Source of the DNA: SZUA-320 sp963707875
GTDB taxonomy: Bacteria > Gemmatimonadota > Gemmatimonadetes > Gemmatimonadales > GWC2-71-9
Assembly: GCA_963707875.1 (NCBI GenBank)
Contig: CAVPRU010000014.1
Coordinates: 248,001 to 312,000, forward strand
DNA length: 64,000 bases
Direction of reading: 5' to 3'
Shown one piece after another: positions 34,590 through 42,482 of this stretch (the stretch's first letter is position 1; the number at the start of each line of letters is the position of its first letter). The position numbers and the translations under genes were made by a program. The notes below the pieces were generated by a model. The model did no database searches. It saw only the letters and a list, made by a program, of their open reading frames with translations, and was not told where the DNA came from.

Positions 34590-36064
34590 AACCTCTTCGC
34601 CCGGCCCTGCTACTGCTCGCCGTTGCGATCCCGACCGCCGCCTCGGCGCAAGGGTACCGTGTTCGCCTCGACTCCCGGGTTCAGGCCGTGTCCTATCGCG
34701 GGCTGGTCCTGGACAGTATTCCAGTCTCGCAGGTGGTGACCAGCCCGACCGGAGGCCTGGTCTCCCCCGAAGGGTTTGCCGTCAAGTGCGCAGCCGAGGC
34801 CTGGTGCCACTTCCGCCGGCCGGGCCCCGAATTCCGCGGAATCCCCCTCTCGACCACGGCAAGCCTGGTGCTCTGGGGGTTGGGTGTGCCCGGACTGAGC
34901 GCCCACGCCGTCGGACGCCTGGTGACGGACGCCGGCTCCGACGACGCCTGGCCCGCCACCGAACCCACCGCCCAGCTCCTCGAGGGGTTCCTGGAGTACA
35001 ACCGCGGATCTCTCCTGGCGCGCGGGGGCAGGCTGCTGGTCATGTCCCGCCTCGAGCCGATCGGCTTCGACGGCGGGTGGGCCCGGTTCCGCTGGGCCGC
35101 CCAGCATCTGGAGATGACCGGGTATGGTGGCTGGGGCCTGGGTCAGGCGGCCGTCGTGCCAGTGGCCAGTCCCGCCCTTGATCCGCTGGACGAGTGGAGG
35201 CCGCGGGAGCGCCAGCTGGTGGCCGGACTGGAGGCCGCCTGGTCTCCCGGCCCAGCCGACGTCCGAGCCGAGTACCGACGGGAGATCGACCCCGAGACCC
35301 ACGAATACGTCTCGGAGCGGACCGCGATTTCGGCCACCACCCGCACCTGGCGCTCCTTCCGCGCCAATGGCGGAGCTGACTGGAATCTGGCCGAAGGCCA
35401 CTTCGGGAGTGCCGACCTGGCGGTTGCCTGGCTGGGGACCCGCCTGACCGTCACCGCCGGAGCCCGGCGGTATCGACCCTACTTCAGCCTGTGGACTCTG
35501 TGGGGCGCCTTCAACCCGATTCCCTACAACGCCGTCCATGGGTCGGTCCAGGCGACAGCAAACGACTGGTTCACTCTGCGGATGCGTGGAGAGCGCTTCT
35601 GGTTCGAGGACACCGAAGCCTCCACCGCGCTGGTTCAGGTGGAAGACCGGGGCTGGCGGACGAGTGCGGGCGTCACCCTGACTCCCCTGCCTCGTCTGAC
35701 CGTACACGCGGACTGGCGGGGGGAATTCGGGCCCGGTGCGTCCTCTCGGTCCATCGACGCGATGGCGAGCTACGCCGCGACCGACGTGCTGAGCTTCAGC
35801 CTCTACGGGGGGACGCTGGACCGGCCGCTCGAACTTCGATTCTATGACGCCGAGGCGACCTGGATCGGGGGTCGGGCAGAATGGCGGCCCGGGAATCAAT
35901 GGCGGGCCTGGGGGGATGTTGCCTGGTTTGATCAGGCCAGCAACCGGCCAGACCCCGCCGCGTCATCGCTCGATCAGTTCCGCCTTCGGGGTGGGATTTC
36001 GGTCACCTTCGGCTCCAGCGCGGATCGGCTCCCGCTGCCCCCTGCCCGCCGAGGCCAACCATGA
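34586..36064 (+). CDS. outer-membrane beta-barrel protein of the cytochrome operon
   Basis: A 492-residue protein with a signal peptide (LLLLAVAIPTAASAQG) and no heme motif. Its body is amphipathic beta-strand with many aromatic residues (for example LVLWGLGVPG, WRSFRANGGADWNLAEG, LTVTAGARRYRPYF, FTLRMRGERFWFED), as in large outer-membrane barrels. Sitting between multiheme cytochrome genes, it is the natural candidate for an MtrB/PioB-like sleeve. Sequence similarity to those is not evident by eye. The TTG at 34586 overlaps the previous stop (TTGA), has GGGGAG upstream and starts the signal peptide. Confidence 0.7.
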   Translation: MKPLRPALLLLAVAIPTAASAQGYRVRLDSRVQAVSYRGLVLDSIPVSQVVTSPTGGLVSPEGFAVKCAAEAWCHFRRPGPEFRGIPLSTTASLVLWGLGVPGLSAHAVGRLVTDAGSDDAWPATEPTAQLLEGFLEYNRGSLLARGGRLLVMSRLEPIGFDGGWARFRWAAQHLEMTGYGGWGLGQAAVVPVASPALDPLDEWRPRERQLVAGLEAAWSPGPADVRAEYRREIDPETHEYVSERTAISATTRTWRSFRANGGADWNLAEGHFGSADLAVAWLGTRLTVTAGARRYRPYFSLWTLWGAFNPIPYNAVHGSVQATANDWFTLRMRGERFWFEDTEASTALVQVEDRGWRTSAGVTLTPLPRLTVHADWRGEFGPGASSRSIDAMASYAATDVLSFSLYGGTLDRPLELRFYDAEATWIGGRAEWRPGNQWRAWGDVAWFDQASNRPDPAASSLDQFRLRGGISVTFGSSADRLPLPPARRGQP

Positions 36065-37539
36065 GACGGTCCTTCAGCTGGTTCCCCCTCCTCCTTGCCG
36101 TCGCCGGCTTTGGCGGGGCGGCCCTCGCGTCTCCCGGGCTGCGTGAAGCCCCCGCCTCGCGGTTTCCCCACTCCGACCACTCGAACCTGTTCCCGCTCTG
36201 CACCACCTGCCACGCGGGCATGCTCGACCCGGCTGCCTCGCCCTGGCCGGAGCCTGCTGCGTGTGCCGCGTGCCATGACGGGGACATCATGGACAGCGTG
36301 GACTGGACCCCGCGGGCCGGTCCCCGAGCGTCGAACCTCCGGTTCGACCATGCGGTGCACGCGCGGGAGGCCGCGGCCAGGAACCCGGCGGACTCCACCC
36401 TGGCCGGCCAGTGCGGGGACTGCCACACCGAGGCCGGCGCCCAGCGCATGGCGGTTCGCGGCCCCGTTCCCGAGCGGTGTGTCCAGTGCCATCAGCCGTC
36501 AGTCGAACATCTGGAGGTGGCCGACACCACCTGCGCCAGCTGCCACGTCCCACTCCCCGAAGCACCACTGCTCACCCGGGATGACGTCGAGGCTTTCGAT
36601 CTGCCATCCTCGCACCTGGAAGACGGATTCGTCCCCACAAACCACGGGAACCTCGCCAGGGTGTCGCTCGGCCCTGGTCGGGTGGCGGTGGCGGCGAGCT
36701 GCGCCACCTGCCACGCCCGTGATTTCTGCGCTCAGTGCCACGTGGACGCCCCTGAGAACAAGGTCATCCAGGCCCTGGCCCCCGACCCACGATCGCTCGC
36801 CTTGGCGGCCGGTCTCACGGTCCCGTCAACCCACGACCGGGCTGACTTCCTCCGGATCCACGGAGGCGAGGCCGGACGGTCCCCGGCAAGCTGTGCCGCG
36901 TGCCACACCCGCACCAGCTGCACCACCTGTCACGCCGGGAGCCAGCCACGGGCGGTCAGCCGACTGGCGATGCCCGGACCCGGCCGGGGCCCTGGGGCTC
37001 AGGTGGAGCGGCAGAAGCCGGCAACCCACACCGCCCTGTTCAGGGAGGGGCATGGCCCGGAAGCCAACGCCCGGCCGGCCACCTGCGAAGGGTGTCACGC
37101 CCGGACCGACTGCCTCGACTGCCACCGCCCGGGGCCTGCGGGTGGGTCGGGCTACCACCCCGACGGCTTCCTGGTGCGGCACCCGGCTTCCGCCTACAAC
37201 CGTGACGCGACCTGCAGCGACTGTCACAACCCGGCCCAGTTCTGCCAGAGTTGCCACCAGCAGTCAGGGCTTACCGCGGTCCGCCGGCTGGGGGCCACAG
37301 GCTTCCACGACGCCGCGGGCGGGTTCTCGGTGGGCCACGGACCCGCGGCCCGGCAGAACTTGGAATCGTGTGCCTCGTGCCATGCGGAGCGCGACTGCAC
37401 CGCCTGCCACTCGGCTGTTGGGGGTGGGTTCGGCTTCAGCCCGCACGGACCCGGATTCAACCCCGACCGGCTGCGCGGCAAGAACCGGTCGTTCTGCCGG
37501 GCCTGTCACGGACCGACGCTCCCGCCGGCCACCCCCTAG
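36061..37539 (+). CDS. 16-heme secreted c-type cytochrome
   Basis: A 492-residue protein with a cleavable signal peptide (MRRSFSWFPLLLAVAGFGGAALAS) and sixteen CXXCH sites from CTTCH near residue 48 to CRACH close to the C-terminus. They are arranged in close pairs (for example SCATCHARDFCAQCH, SCAACHTRTSCTTCH, TCSDCHNPAQFCQSCH), which suggests an extended heme chain. It has no membrane helix or lipobox and should be periplasmic, in the place MtrA holds in the Mtr system. The ATG overlaps the barrel stop (ATGA). It is the last gene before a strong hairpin. Confidence 0.88.
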   Translation: MRRSFSWFPLLLAVAGFGGAALASPGLREAPASRFPHSDHSNLFPLCTTCHAGMLDPAASPWPEPAACAACHDGDIMDSVDWTPRAGPRASNLRFDHAVHAREAAARNPADSTLAGQCGDCHTEAGAQRMAVRGPVPERCVQCHQPSVEHLEVADTTCASCHVPLPEAPLLTRDDVEAFDLPSSHLEDGFVPTNHGNLARVSLGPGRVAVAASCATCHARDFCAQCHVDAPENKVIQALAPDPRSLALAAGLTVPSTHDRADFLRIHGGEAGRSPASCAACHTRTSCTTCHAGSQPRAVSRLAMPGPGRGPGAQVERQKPATHTALFREGHGPEANARPATCEGCHARTDCLDCHRPGPAGGSGYHPDGFLVRHPASAYNRDATCSDCHNPAQFCQSCHQQSGLTAVRRLGATGFHDAAGGFSVGHGPAARQNLESCASCHAERDCTACHSAVGGGFGFSPHGPGFNPDRLRGKNRSFCRACHGPTLPPATP

Positions 37540-37565
37540 CCCTTCCGGGCGGAACCCTCAGGCAA

Positions 37566-37608
37566 ACGGATCGCCCGTCCCGGTATCTTGCCGGGACGGG
37601 CGATCCGT
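37566..37608. terminator. perfect 18-bp hairpin between convergent operons
   Basis: ACGGATCGCCCGTCCCGG (37566-37583) is followed by a 7-nt loop and its exact reverse complement (37591-37608). It lies 26 bp after the cytochrome operon and 50 bp after the slipin gene end on the other strand, so it probably stops transcription from both sides. No T-run follows on either strand. Confidence 0.65.
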
Positions 37609-37659
37609 CATTGCTTCCTGCTGGTCGGCCGGGCTCCCTGGCGCCAACCAGTCCCACGG

Positions 37660-38601
37660 CTACTTGGGGGGCGTGCCTGGAGCGCTGCCGGCCGCCGCGG
37701 CCCCACCATCCTCACCGTCCTTGGGTACCATGCCGGTGGCCCCCATGAGGCCCATCAGCGATGGCGCGTTCAACGAGTCCGCCAGCCCGGACGGCACCAC
37801 CATCAGGGAGCCCCGCTTCGCAATGCTCTCATAGAGCATGTTCATGGCCCGGAGGTTCATGGCGGCGGGGTGGTTCCGGTAGGCGTCCGCCGCCTCCACG
37901 AACTTGTGGGCGATCTCGGTCTCCGCGGTGCCCAGGATGATGCGGGCCTGGCGCTCCCGTTCGGCCTGCGCCTGGCGGGACATCGCGTCTTCCAGTGCCG
38001 CCGGAATGATCACGTCGCGGATCTCGACCGACTGCACGTGGATTCCCCAGGTGGCCATCTTCTGCTCCAGCGCCTCCTTGAGCCCCTCGCCGAGCTCGAT
38101 CCGGGACTGAATCAACTCGGCAAGGTCGTGCTTGCCGATGGCGTCCCGCAGCGCCGTCTGGGCCGACAGGATCACGGCCTCATCGTAGTCCTGCACCTCC
38201 AGCGCGGCGCGCTCGGCATCCCGGACAATCCAGAACGCGATGGCATCCACATTCACCGGTACCGTGTCGCGCGTCAGGCAGGATTCCGCCCCGAACGCCG
38301 TCGTGCGGATCCGGTTGTCGATGTGGTAGACCACCCGGTCAATGATCGGGAGAACGGTGAAGTATCCCGGTCCCCGCAGTCCCCGGTAGCGGCCCAGCCG
38401 CAGGAGGACCGCCTTTTCCCACTGGTCGGTGTACTTGATCGATGCGGTGACAAAGGCCCCCACCCCCAACCCCGCCACCAGCGCAAGCGGTGTCGGGATC
38501 GTGAGGAGGAACAGCGCGCCGGCGACCCCGGCCGCGGCCACCAGCCCAGCCACGATTGCCGCGAGCGGGTAGCGGGTGTCGGTTGGCGATTGTTTCATCA
38601 T
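37660..38601 (-). CDS. slipin/stomatin-type SPFH membrane protein
   Basis: A 313-residue member of the slipin (stomatin/prohibitin-like) family. Two N-terminal hydrophobic segments are followed by the SPFH/band-7 domain (WEKAVLLRLGRYRGLRGPGYF, VPVNVDAIAFWIVRD, DVIIPAALEDAMSRQAQAERERQARIIL) and a short Ala/Gly/Pro tail. Slipins form ring-like oligomers and affect the stability of membrane protein complexes; no NfeD partner gene is adjacent. It is downstream of the nrfD-like gene on the same strand, with a 51-bp gap, and may belong to that operon. Confidence 0.88.
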   Translation of the reverse strand: MMKQSPTDTRYPLAAIVAGLVAAAGVAGALFLLTIPTPLALVAGLGVGAFVTASIKYTDQWEKAVLLRLGRYRGLRGPGYFTVLPIIDRVVYHIDNRIRTTAFGAESCLTRDTVPVNVDAIAFWIVRDAERAALEVQDYDEAVILSAQTALRDAIGKHDLAELIQSRIELGEGLKEALEQKMATWGIHVQSVEIRDVIIPAALEDAMSRQAQAERERQARIILGTAETEIAHKFVEAADAYRNHPAAMNLRAMNMLYESIAKRGSLMVVPSGLADSLNAPSLMGLMGATGMVPKDGEDGGAAAAGSAPGTPPK

Positions 38602-38652
38602 GTCGATACCCTCACAGAGGTAAGAGCGGCCGACGCGGTGCCGGCCGGTGCA

Positions 38653-39945
38653 TCAACGGGTCCGGGCCGGCTGAACGGGATCGTGCCGCCGCCGGGTGCT
38701 TCGGGGCCGGACCACGCGATAGGGTCCGGCCGGTTCTTCCAGGTGCGGGCTCCGCACCTGTCCCAGTTCGATGGGCAGGGCCACTTTGACCAGTGCCGTC
38801 AGAACGAACATCCCCGTGGCCCAGATCCCGGCGGTGACCCCCAACTCGACCAGGGTGGGGGTGTATTCGACGATCTCGCCGAGCGGAGAGGGCACGAAGC
38901 CGGGAATCACCAGCCCGATCCCCTTTTCGATCCAGATGCTGACGAAGAGCAGGATGCAGGCCGGGACCAACCATCGCGGGTTCCGGCGGACCGGGTGAAT
39001 CATCAGGGCGACCGTGGCGATCACGTTCAGCAGGATCGCCCCCCAGATCCAGGGAACCAGCGCGTGGTACCCGTCCAGCCCGAAGAAGAGATACACCGCG
39101 TTGATCCCGTGTTCGGTGGGCGAATAGAACTTGTAGAACAGCTCCGACCCGAGCATCACCAGGTTGATCTGGGCCGCCACCACGATGATCACCGCCAGCT
39201 TGGAAAAGGCCGCGTCGGGAATGTCATAGGGGGTTTCCCGTTTGATCAGCCAGAGCATCACCAGCATGAAGGCCGGCCCCGCGGTAAAGGCCGAGGCCAG
39301 GAACCGCGGCCCCAGCAGCGCCGTGTTCCAGAACGGCCGGGCCGGAAGCCCCGCCAGGAGGAACGCGGTGACCAGATGGATGCTCACCGCCCACATCACG
39401 GCAAGGTACATCCAGGGCAGATACTTCTTCTTTTCCGGCGACTGCCCACGGTAGTGGCTGAACAGGATGTAGAACGGAATGACCAGATTGAGCGTCAGGT
39501 ACCCGTTCAGCACGATCACGTCCCAGGCCAGCAGCGACCGCGGCCAGTTCAGGTAGCCGATCCCCGGTGTCAGATGCCAGGAAGCAAACGGGTTCCCGAG
39601 GTCCACCACCACGAACATGAGGCACATCACCAGGGCGGAGACCGCCACCCCCTCCGCCAGCAGCACCGCCCGGCCGAAATCCACGTCCTCGAATACGTAG
39701 GCCGGCAGCACCAGCATCATCGCTGCCGCCGCAAGGCCTACCAGAAAAGTGAAATTCGAGATGTAGAGACCCCAGCTGACGTGGTCGTTCATCCCGGTGA
39801 CCCCGAGCCCCTCCCGCAGCTGGATCGCGTAGCAGTAGCCTCCCACCAGCATGATCGCGGTCAGGATGCCCATCCAGACGTGATACCGGCGTCCCCCGGA
39901 GGTGGCAGCGCCCAGTGCGTACTTGAAGAAGGCCAACAGGTGCAC
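38653..39945 (-). CDS. NrfD/PsrC-family membrane quinone-interacting subunit
   Basis: A 430-residue membrane protein with about ten helices of the NrfD/PsrC (polysulfide reductase membrane subunit) family. Visible are the N-terminal WGLYISNFTFLVGLAAAAMM, LFVVVDLGNPFASWHL-like segment, and later GELFYKFYSPTEH-like region. It exchanges electrons between quinone and an iron-sulfur partner on the outer face of the membrane and binds no heme. The gene for a four-cluster ferredoxin-like partner is 7 bp upstream, so the two form the usual module. A basic C-terminal tail (RPRSTRRRHD) is cytoplasmic or unstructured. Confidence 0.88.
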   Translation of the reverse strand: MHLLAFFKYALGAATSGGRRYHVWMGILTAIMLVGGYCYAIQLREGLGVTGMNDHVSWGLYISNFTFLVGLAAAAMMLVLPAYVFEDVDFGRAVLLAEGVAVSALVMCLMFVVVDLGNPFASWHLTPGIGYLNWPRSLLAWDVIVLNGYLTLNLVIPFYILFSHYRGQSPEKKKYLPWMYLAVMWAVSIHLVTAFLLAGLPARPFWNTALLGPRFLASAFTAGPAFMLVMLWLIKRETPYDIPDAAFSKLAVIIVVAAQINLVMLGSELFYKFYSPTEHGINAVYLFFGLDGYHALVPWIWGAILLNVIATVALMIHPVRRNPRWLVPACILLFVSIWIEKGIGLVIPGFVPSPLGEIVEYTPTLVELGVTAGIWATGMFVLTALVKVALPIELGQVRSPHLEEPAGPYRVVRPRSTRRRHDPVQPARTR

Positions 39946-39952
39946 GGCGACC

Positions 39953-40930
39953 TCAGTCGGTGAAGTACCAGAAGCGGGGTTCCGTCTTGAGATCCTCCTT
40001 CAACCGGAAGATCTTCTTGTTCGCGAGCACCCAGCGGATCTCCGACTCGGGATCCAGCAGGTTCCCGAATACCCGGGCGCCAGTGGGACAGGCCTCGACG
40101 CATGCGGGCAGCCGTCCCTGACGGGTCCGGTGGATGCAGAAGGTGCACTTCTCCACCACTCCCCGCTTCCGGGCCCGGTTGCCGAGATAGTGCTGGTTCG
40201 GGTTCACCTCGGCGGCCGGCACCTCGGGGTCACCCCAGTTGAAGCGCCGGGCCCAGTACGGGCACGCCGCCATGCAGTAGCGGCACCCGATGCACCAGTC
40301 GTAGTCGATCACGGTGATCCCGTCCGGCTCCTGCCAGGTGGCTCCCACCGGGCACACCTTCACGCAGGGCGGGTCGGCACACTGGAAGCACTGGGTCCCC
40401 ATGTAGAAATGGCCCTCGGCCGGAACCTCATGCTGGAAGGTTGCGTCAGCGTGCTCGAGGTCCACCACGCCGTCCCGCATCTCGAAGATCCGGATGTACT
40501 GGGTGTCGGCTTTGCGGTCGAGATTGTTCTCATGGATGCAGCCCTCGATGCAGTTCCGGAATCCTTTGCACTTCGAAATGTTGAAGGCGTACCCGAACTC
40601 CACGCCGGGCTGGGCCTCGGTGGCCTGAATCCGCGCTGGCACCCCGCCCGACAGGGTGGCCTTGCGCTCCAGGCGGGCGATCGTCTCTGCCCGTTCCGCC
40701 TCGGTCATGAAACGGTAATTGCCCTTGATATACTCCTGCCATGCCAGAACTTTGAGCTCGCGCTCTTCGTCGCTGGCAGCGCTCAACGGTCGGCAGGCAC
40801 CCAGGGCCTGAGTCCCGGCCACCACCCCGGTCGCCAGGATGGTCAACGCCCGCCGGCGGTCCACCGGCTTCTCCAGGAGCGTGCCGCGCCCGGGATCGGG
40901 CAGGGTCTCGACGGGGCGATCGTCGCTCAT
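39953..40930 (-). CDS. NrfC/DsrO-type iron-sulfur protein with Tat-lipoprotein leader
   Basis: A 325-residue ferredoxin-like subunit with four cysteine clusters (CKGFRNCIEGC, CFQCADPPCVKVCP, CIGCRYCMAACP, CTFCIHRTRQGRLPACVEACP), enough for up to four [4Fe-4S] clusters as in NrfC, DsrO and PsrB. The leader has RRRALTILATG and ends in ALGAC, which looks like a Tat signal with a lipobox, so the protein is exported and perhaps lipid-anchored. It would link the NrfD protein to the cytochromes or the molybdenum subunit. The ATG at 40930 overlaps the tetraheme cytochrome stop. Confidence 0.88.
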   Translation of the reverse strand: MSDDRPVETLPDPGRGTLLEKPVDRRRALTILATGVVAGTQALGACRPLSAASDEERELKVLAWQEYIKGNYRFMTEAERAETIARLERKATLSGGVPARIQATEAQPGVEFGYAFNISKCKGFRNCIEGCIHENNLDRKADTQYIRIFEMRDGVVDLEHADATFQHEVPAEGHFYMGTQCFQCADPPCVKVCPVGATWQEPDGITVIDYDWCIGCRYCMAACPYWARRFNWGDPEVPAAEVNPNQHYLGNRARKRGVVEKCTFCIHRTRQGRLPACVEACPTGARVFGNLLDPESEIRWVLANKKIFRLKEDLKTEPRFWYFTD

Positions 40931-41668
40931 TCGTGGCCTCGTCGGGCTGGAAGCGTGGGCCCCCGGAAGGGGATGCGGGACACCAGGGCTGGCGAGTGAG
41001 GGTCGTGGCAGTCGGTACATCCCATGACGACCCGGCGCCCCTGCCAGCCATCGAGCCGCTTCCCGTGCCCGCCGCCGGCCCAAGCCTCGACCTGGCTGAA
41101 ATGACATTTGGCGCACAACTGATAGCTGTGGTCCAGCGTCGGGCGCTCGTTGGTCTTCACGACCAGGCGCTCCACGTTCTCTGCCGCGTGGCAGGTCGAG
41201 CAGACCGCGCCGGTGGCCTTCGGGTGGACCGGCTTGATGTTCTGATGCGCGTCACCGACACGATCGTCGACCATGACCACCCGGAGGCCCAGGTGACACG
41301 AGGTGCAGGGGTACTGGGTGAGGTCCGGTGACCGGGTCCGGAGCGCGATCCGCATCGTGATGGTGCCGAACCGGCGGGCATGCCCGGAGGCCAGCTCCTT
41401 GGTGCGGAGGGCGACCTCGAAGGGCAGCACCAGGGAGTCCGATCCCAGGATCACTGGCGCCGATCGAACGGTCAGCAGCACCAGGTTCCAACAGCGCCCG
41501 GGTTCCATCCCACCGCGTTCGATCCTGGCCAGCGCGTGCGTCCTTCTGGTCGATATCCGCCACGGGACCGATTGGCGCCGGCGCGCTCCGGTCCGGCGCC
41601 ACGCAGCCGGACGAGACCCCGACGCCGAGCAGGCACCCCACGGCCGCCACCACCCAGGCCCGGCTCAT
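40927..41668 (-). CDS. tetraheme cytochrome c lipoprotein, frameshifted as sequenced
   Basis: The N-terminal leader MSRAWVVAAVGCLLGVGVSSGC has a lipobox, followed by PVADIDQKDA. The frame then changes near 41530-41541, and the heme part continues in another frame: LLTVRSAPVILGSDSLVLPFE, CTSCH, CSTCH, CAKCH and CTDCH. The total length needs one base fewer (or two more) to be in frame. The mature protein would be about 225 residues with four hemes and lipid-anchored, probably an electron carrier between the iron-sulfur protein and its neighbours. Start and stop overlap the flanking genes (ATGA on both sides). Confidence 0.72.
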
Positions 41669-42482
41669 GGCGTCCCTCCCGGAACGTCGGGACAGCGGCC
41701 GACACCTCCCGGGTGAACGTCTCCGCACCTGCCTCGGCGGTCACGTGGCATTGGCGACAATTGGCCCGCTCCGGGTGAAGGGTCCGGATCTCCGCCACCG
41801 CCCCGGGGCCCGTGTGGCACGCCACGCAGTTCCCCCGCAGTTGCAGGTCGTGGGCGATCGGCGGCGGCGCGCCGCCGGGCGACCTCGGTGCCAGCCGGGG
41901 CCAGACGGCCATCCGCCACTCCATGGCAGGGACCGCCAGTCGCAGGGCGTCCGGGTCATGGCATTGGCGGCAGATCGTGTTGGGGTCATGACTGGGGAGG
42001 ATGACACCGGTGGTAGCGTCGTTGCCCACGTGGCACTGGAGACAGGCCCCCAGCTCGGGGTGCGGGGTGACGGGAACGTAGGCCCCGAATCGCGGTGAGT
42101 ATCCACCCCGCTCATGACAGGTGTTGCAGGCGCTGGTCTGGAACTCCCGGGAGGTAAGCCCGTGCGGAATCCGGGGCGGCGCTCCCGGGAACGCCCGCCG
42201 GGCCCGGAAGGTCTGGAGGGTCCGCGGATTCGCATGGCGCCGGGGAACGGCCGGGTCCCCGATGGCGAGCATCTCCAGCTGGGTCCGGAACACGCCCGCC
42301 TCAGCATCGATCGGGACGGGAGTCGGCATCACGATCCCGACATCCACGTCCATGGCCGTCGTCGGAGGAGCTGTTGGAAACCGTTCCACCGCGACGACCA
42401 GGGCCGCGATCGCCGTCGCGGCCGCGAGGACCAGGAAGAGCCCCAGCAGCAGCCCCGTGGGGGTCGCCCCGTGACGGGTCAA
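41665..42482 (-). CDS. membrane-anchored pentaheme NapB-like cytochrome, 3' frameshift
   Basis: The TTG at 42482 overlaps the stop of the NapA-like gene. One hydrophobic helix (GLLLGLFLVLAAATAIAALVVA) anchors the protein. Five CXXCH sites follow (CNTCHERGGY, CLQCH, CRQCH, CVACH, CRQCH), with PHPELGACLQCHV resembling NapB. NapB itself has two hemes, so this is an enlarged relative. The open frame runs on through the next gene; a single missing base near 41690-41705 would end it at 41665 (PDVPGGTP). It likely delivers electrons to the NapA-like subunit. Confidence 0.7.

Noticed and set aside
37588..39963. Plus-strand open frame of 791 codons
   Set aside because: Antisense to the slipin and NrfD-like genes. 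Composition is His/Arg/Gln-rich low complexity, as expected from the reverse of membrane protein codons.
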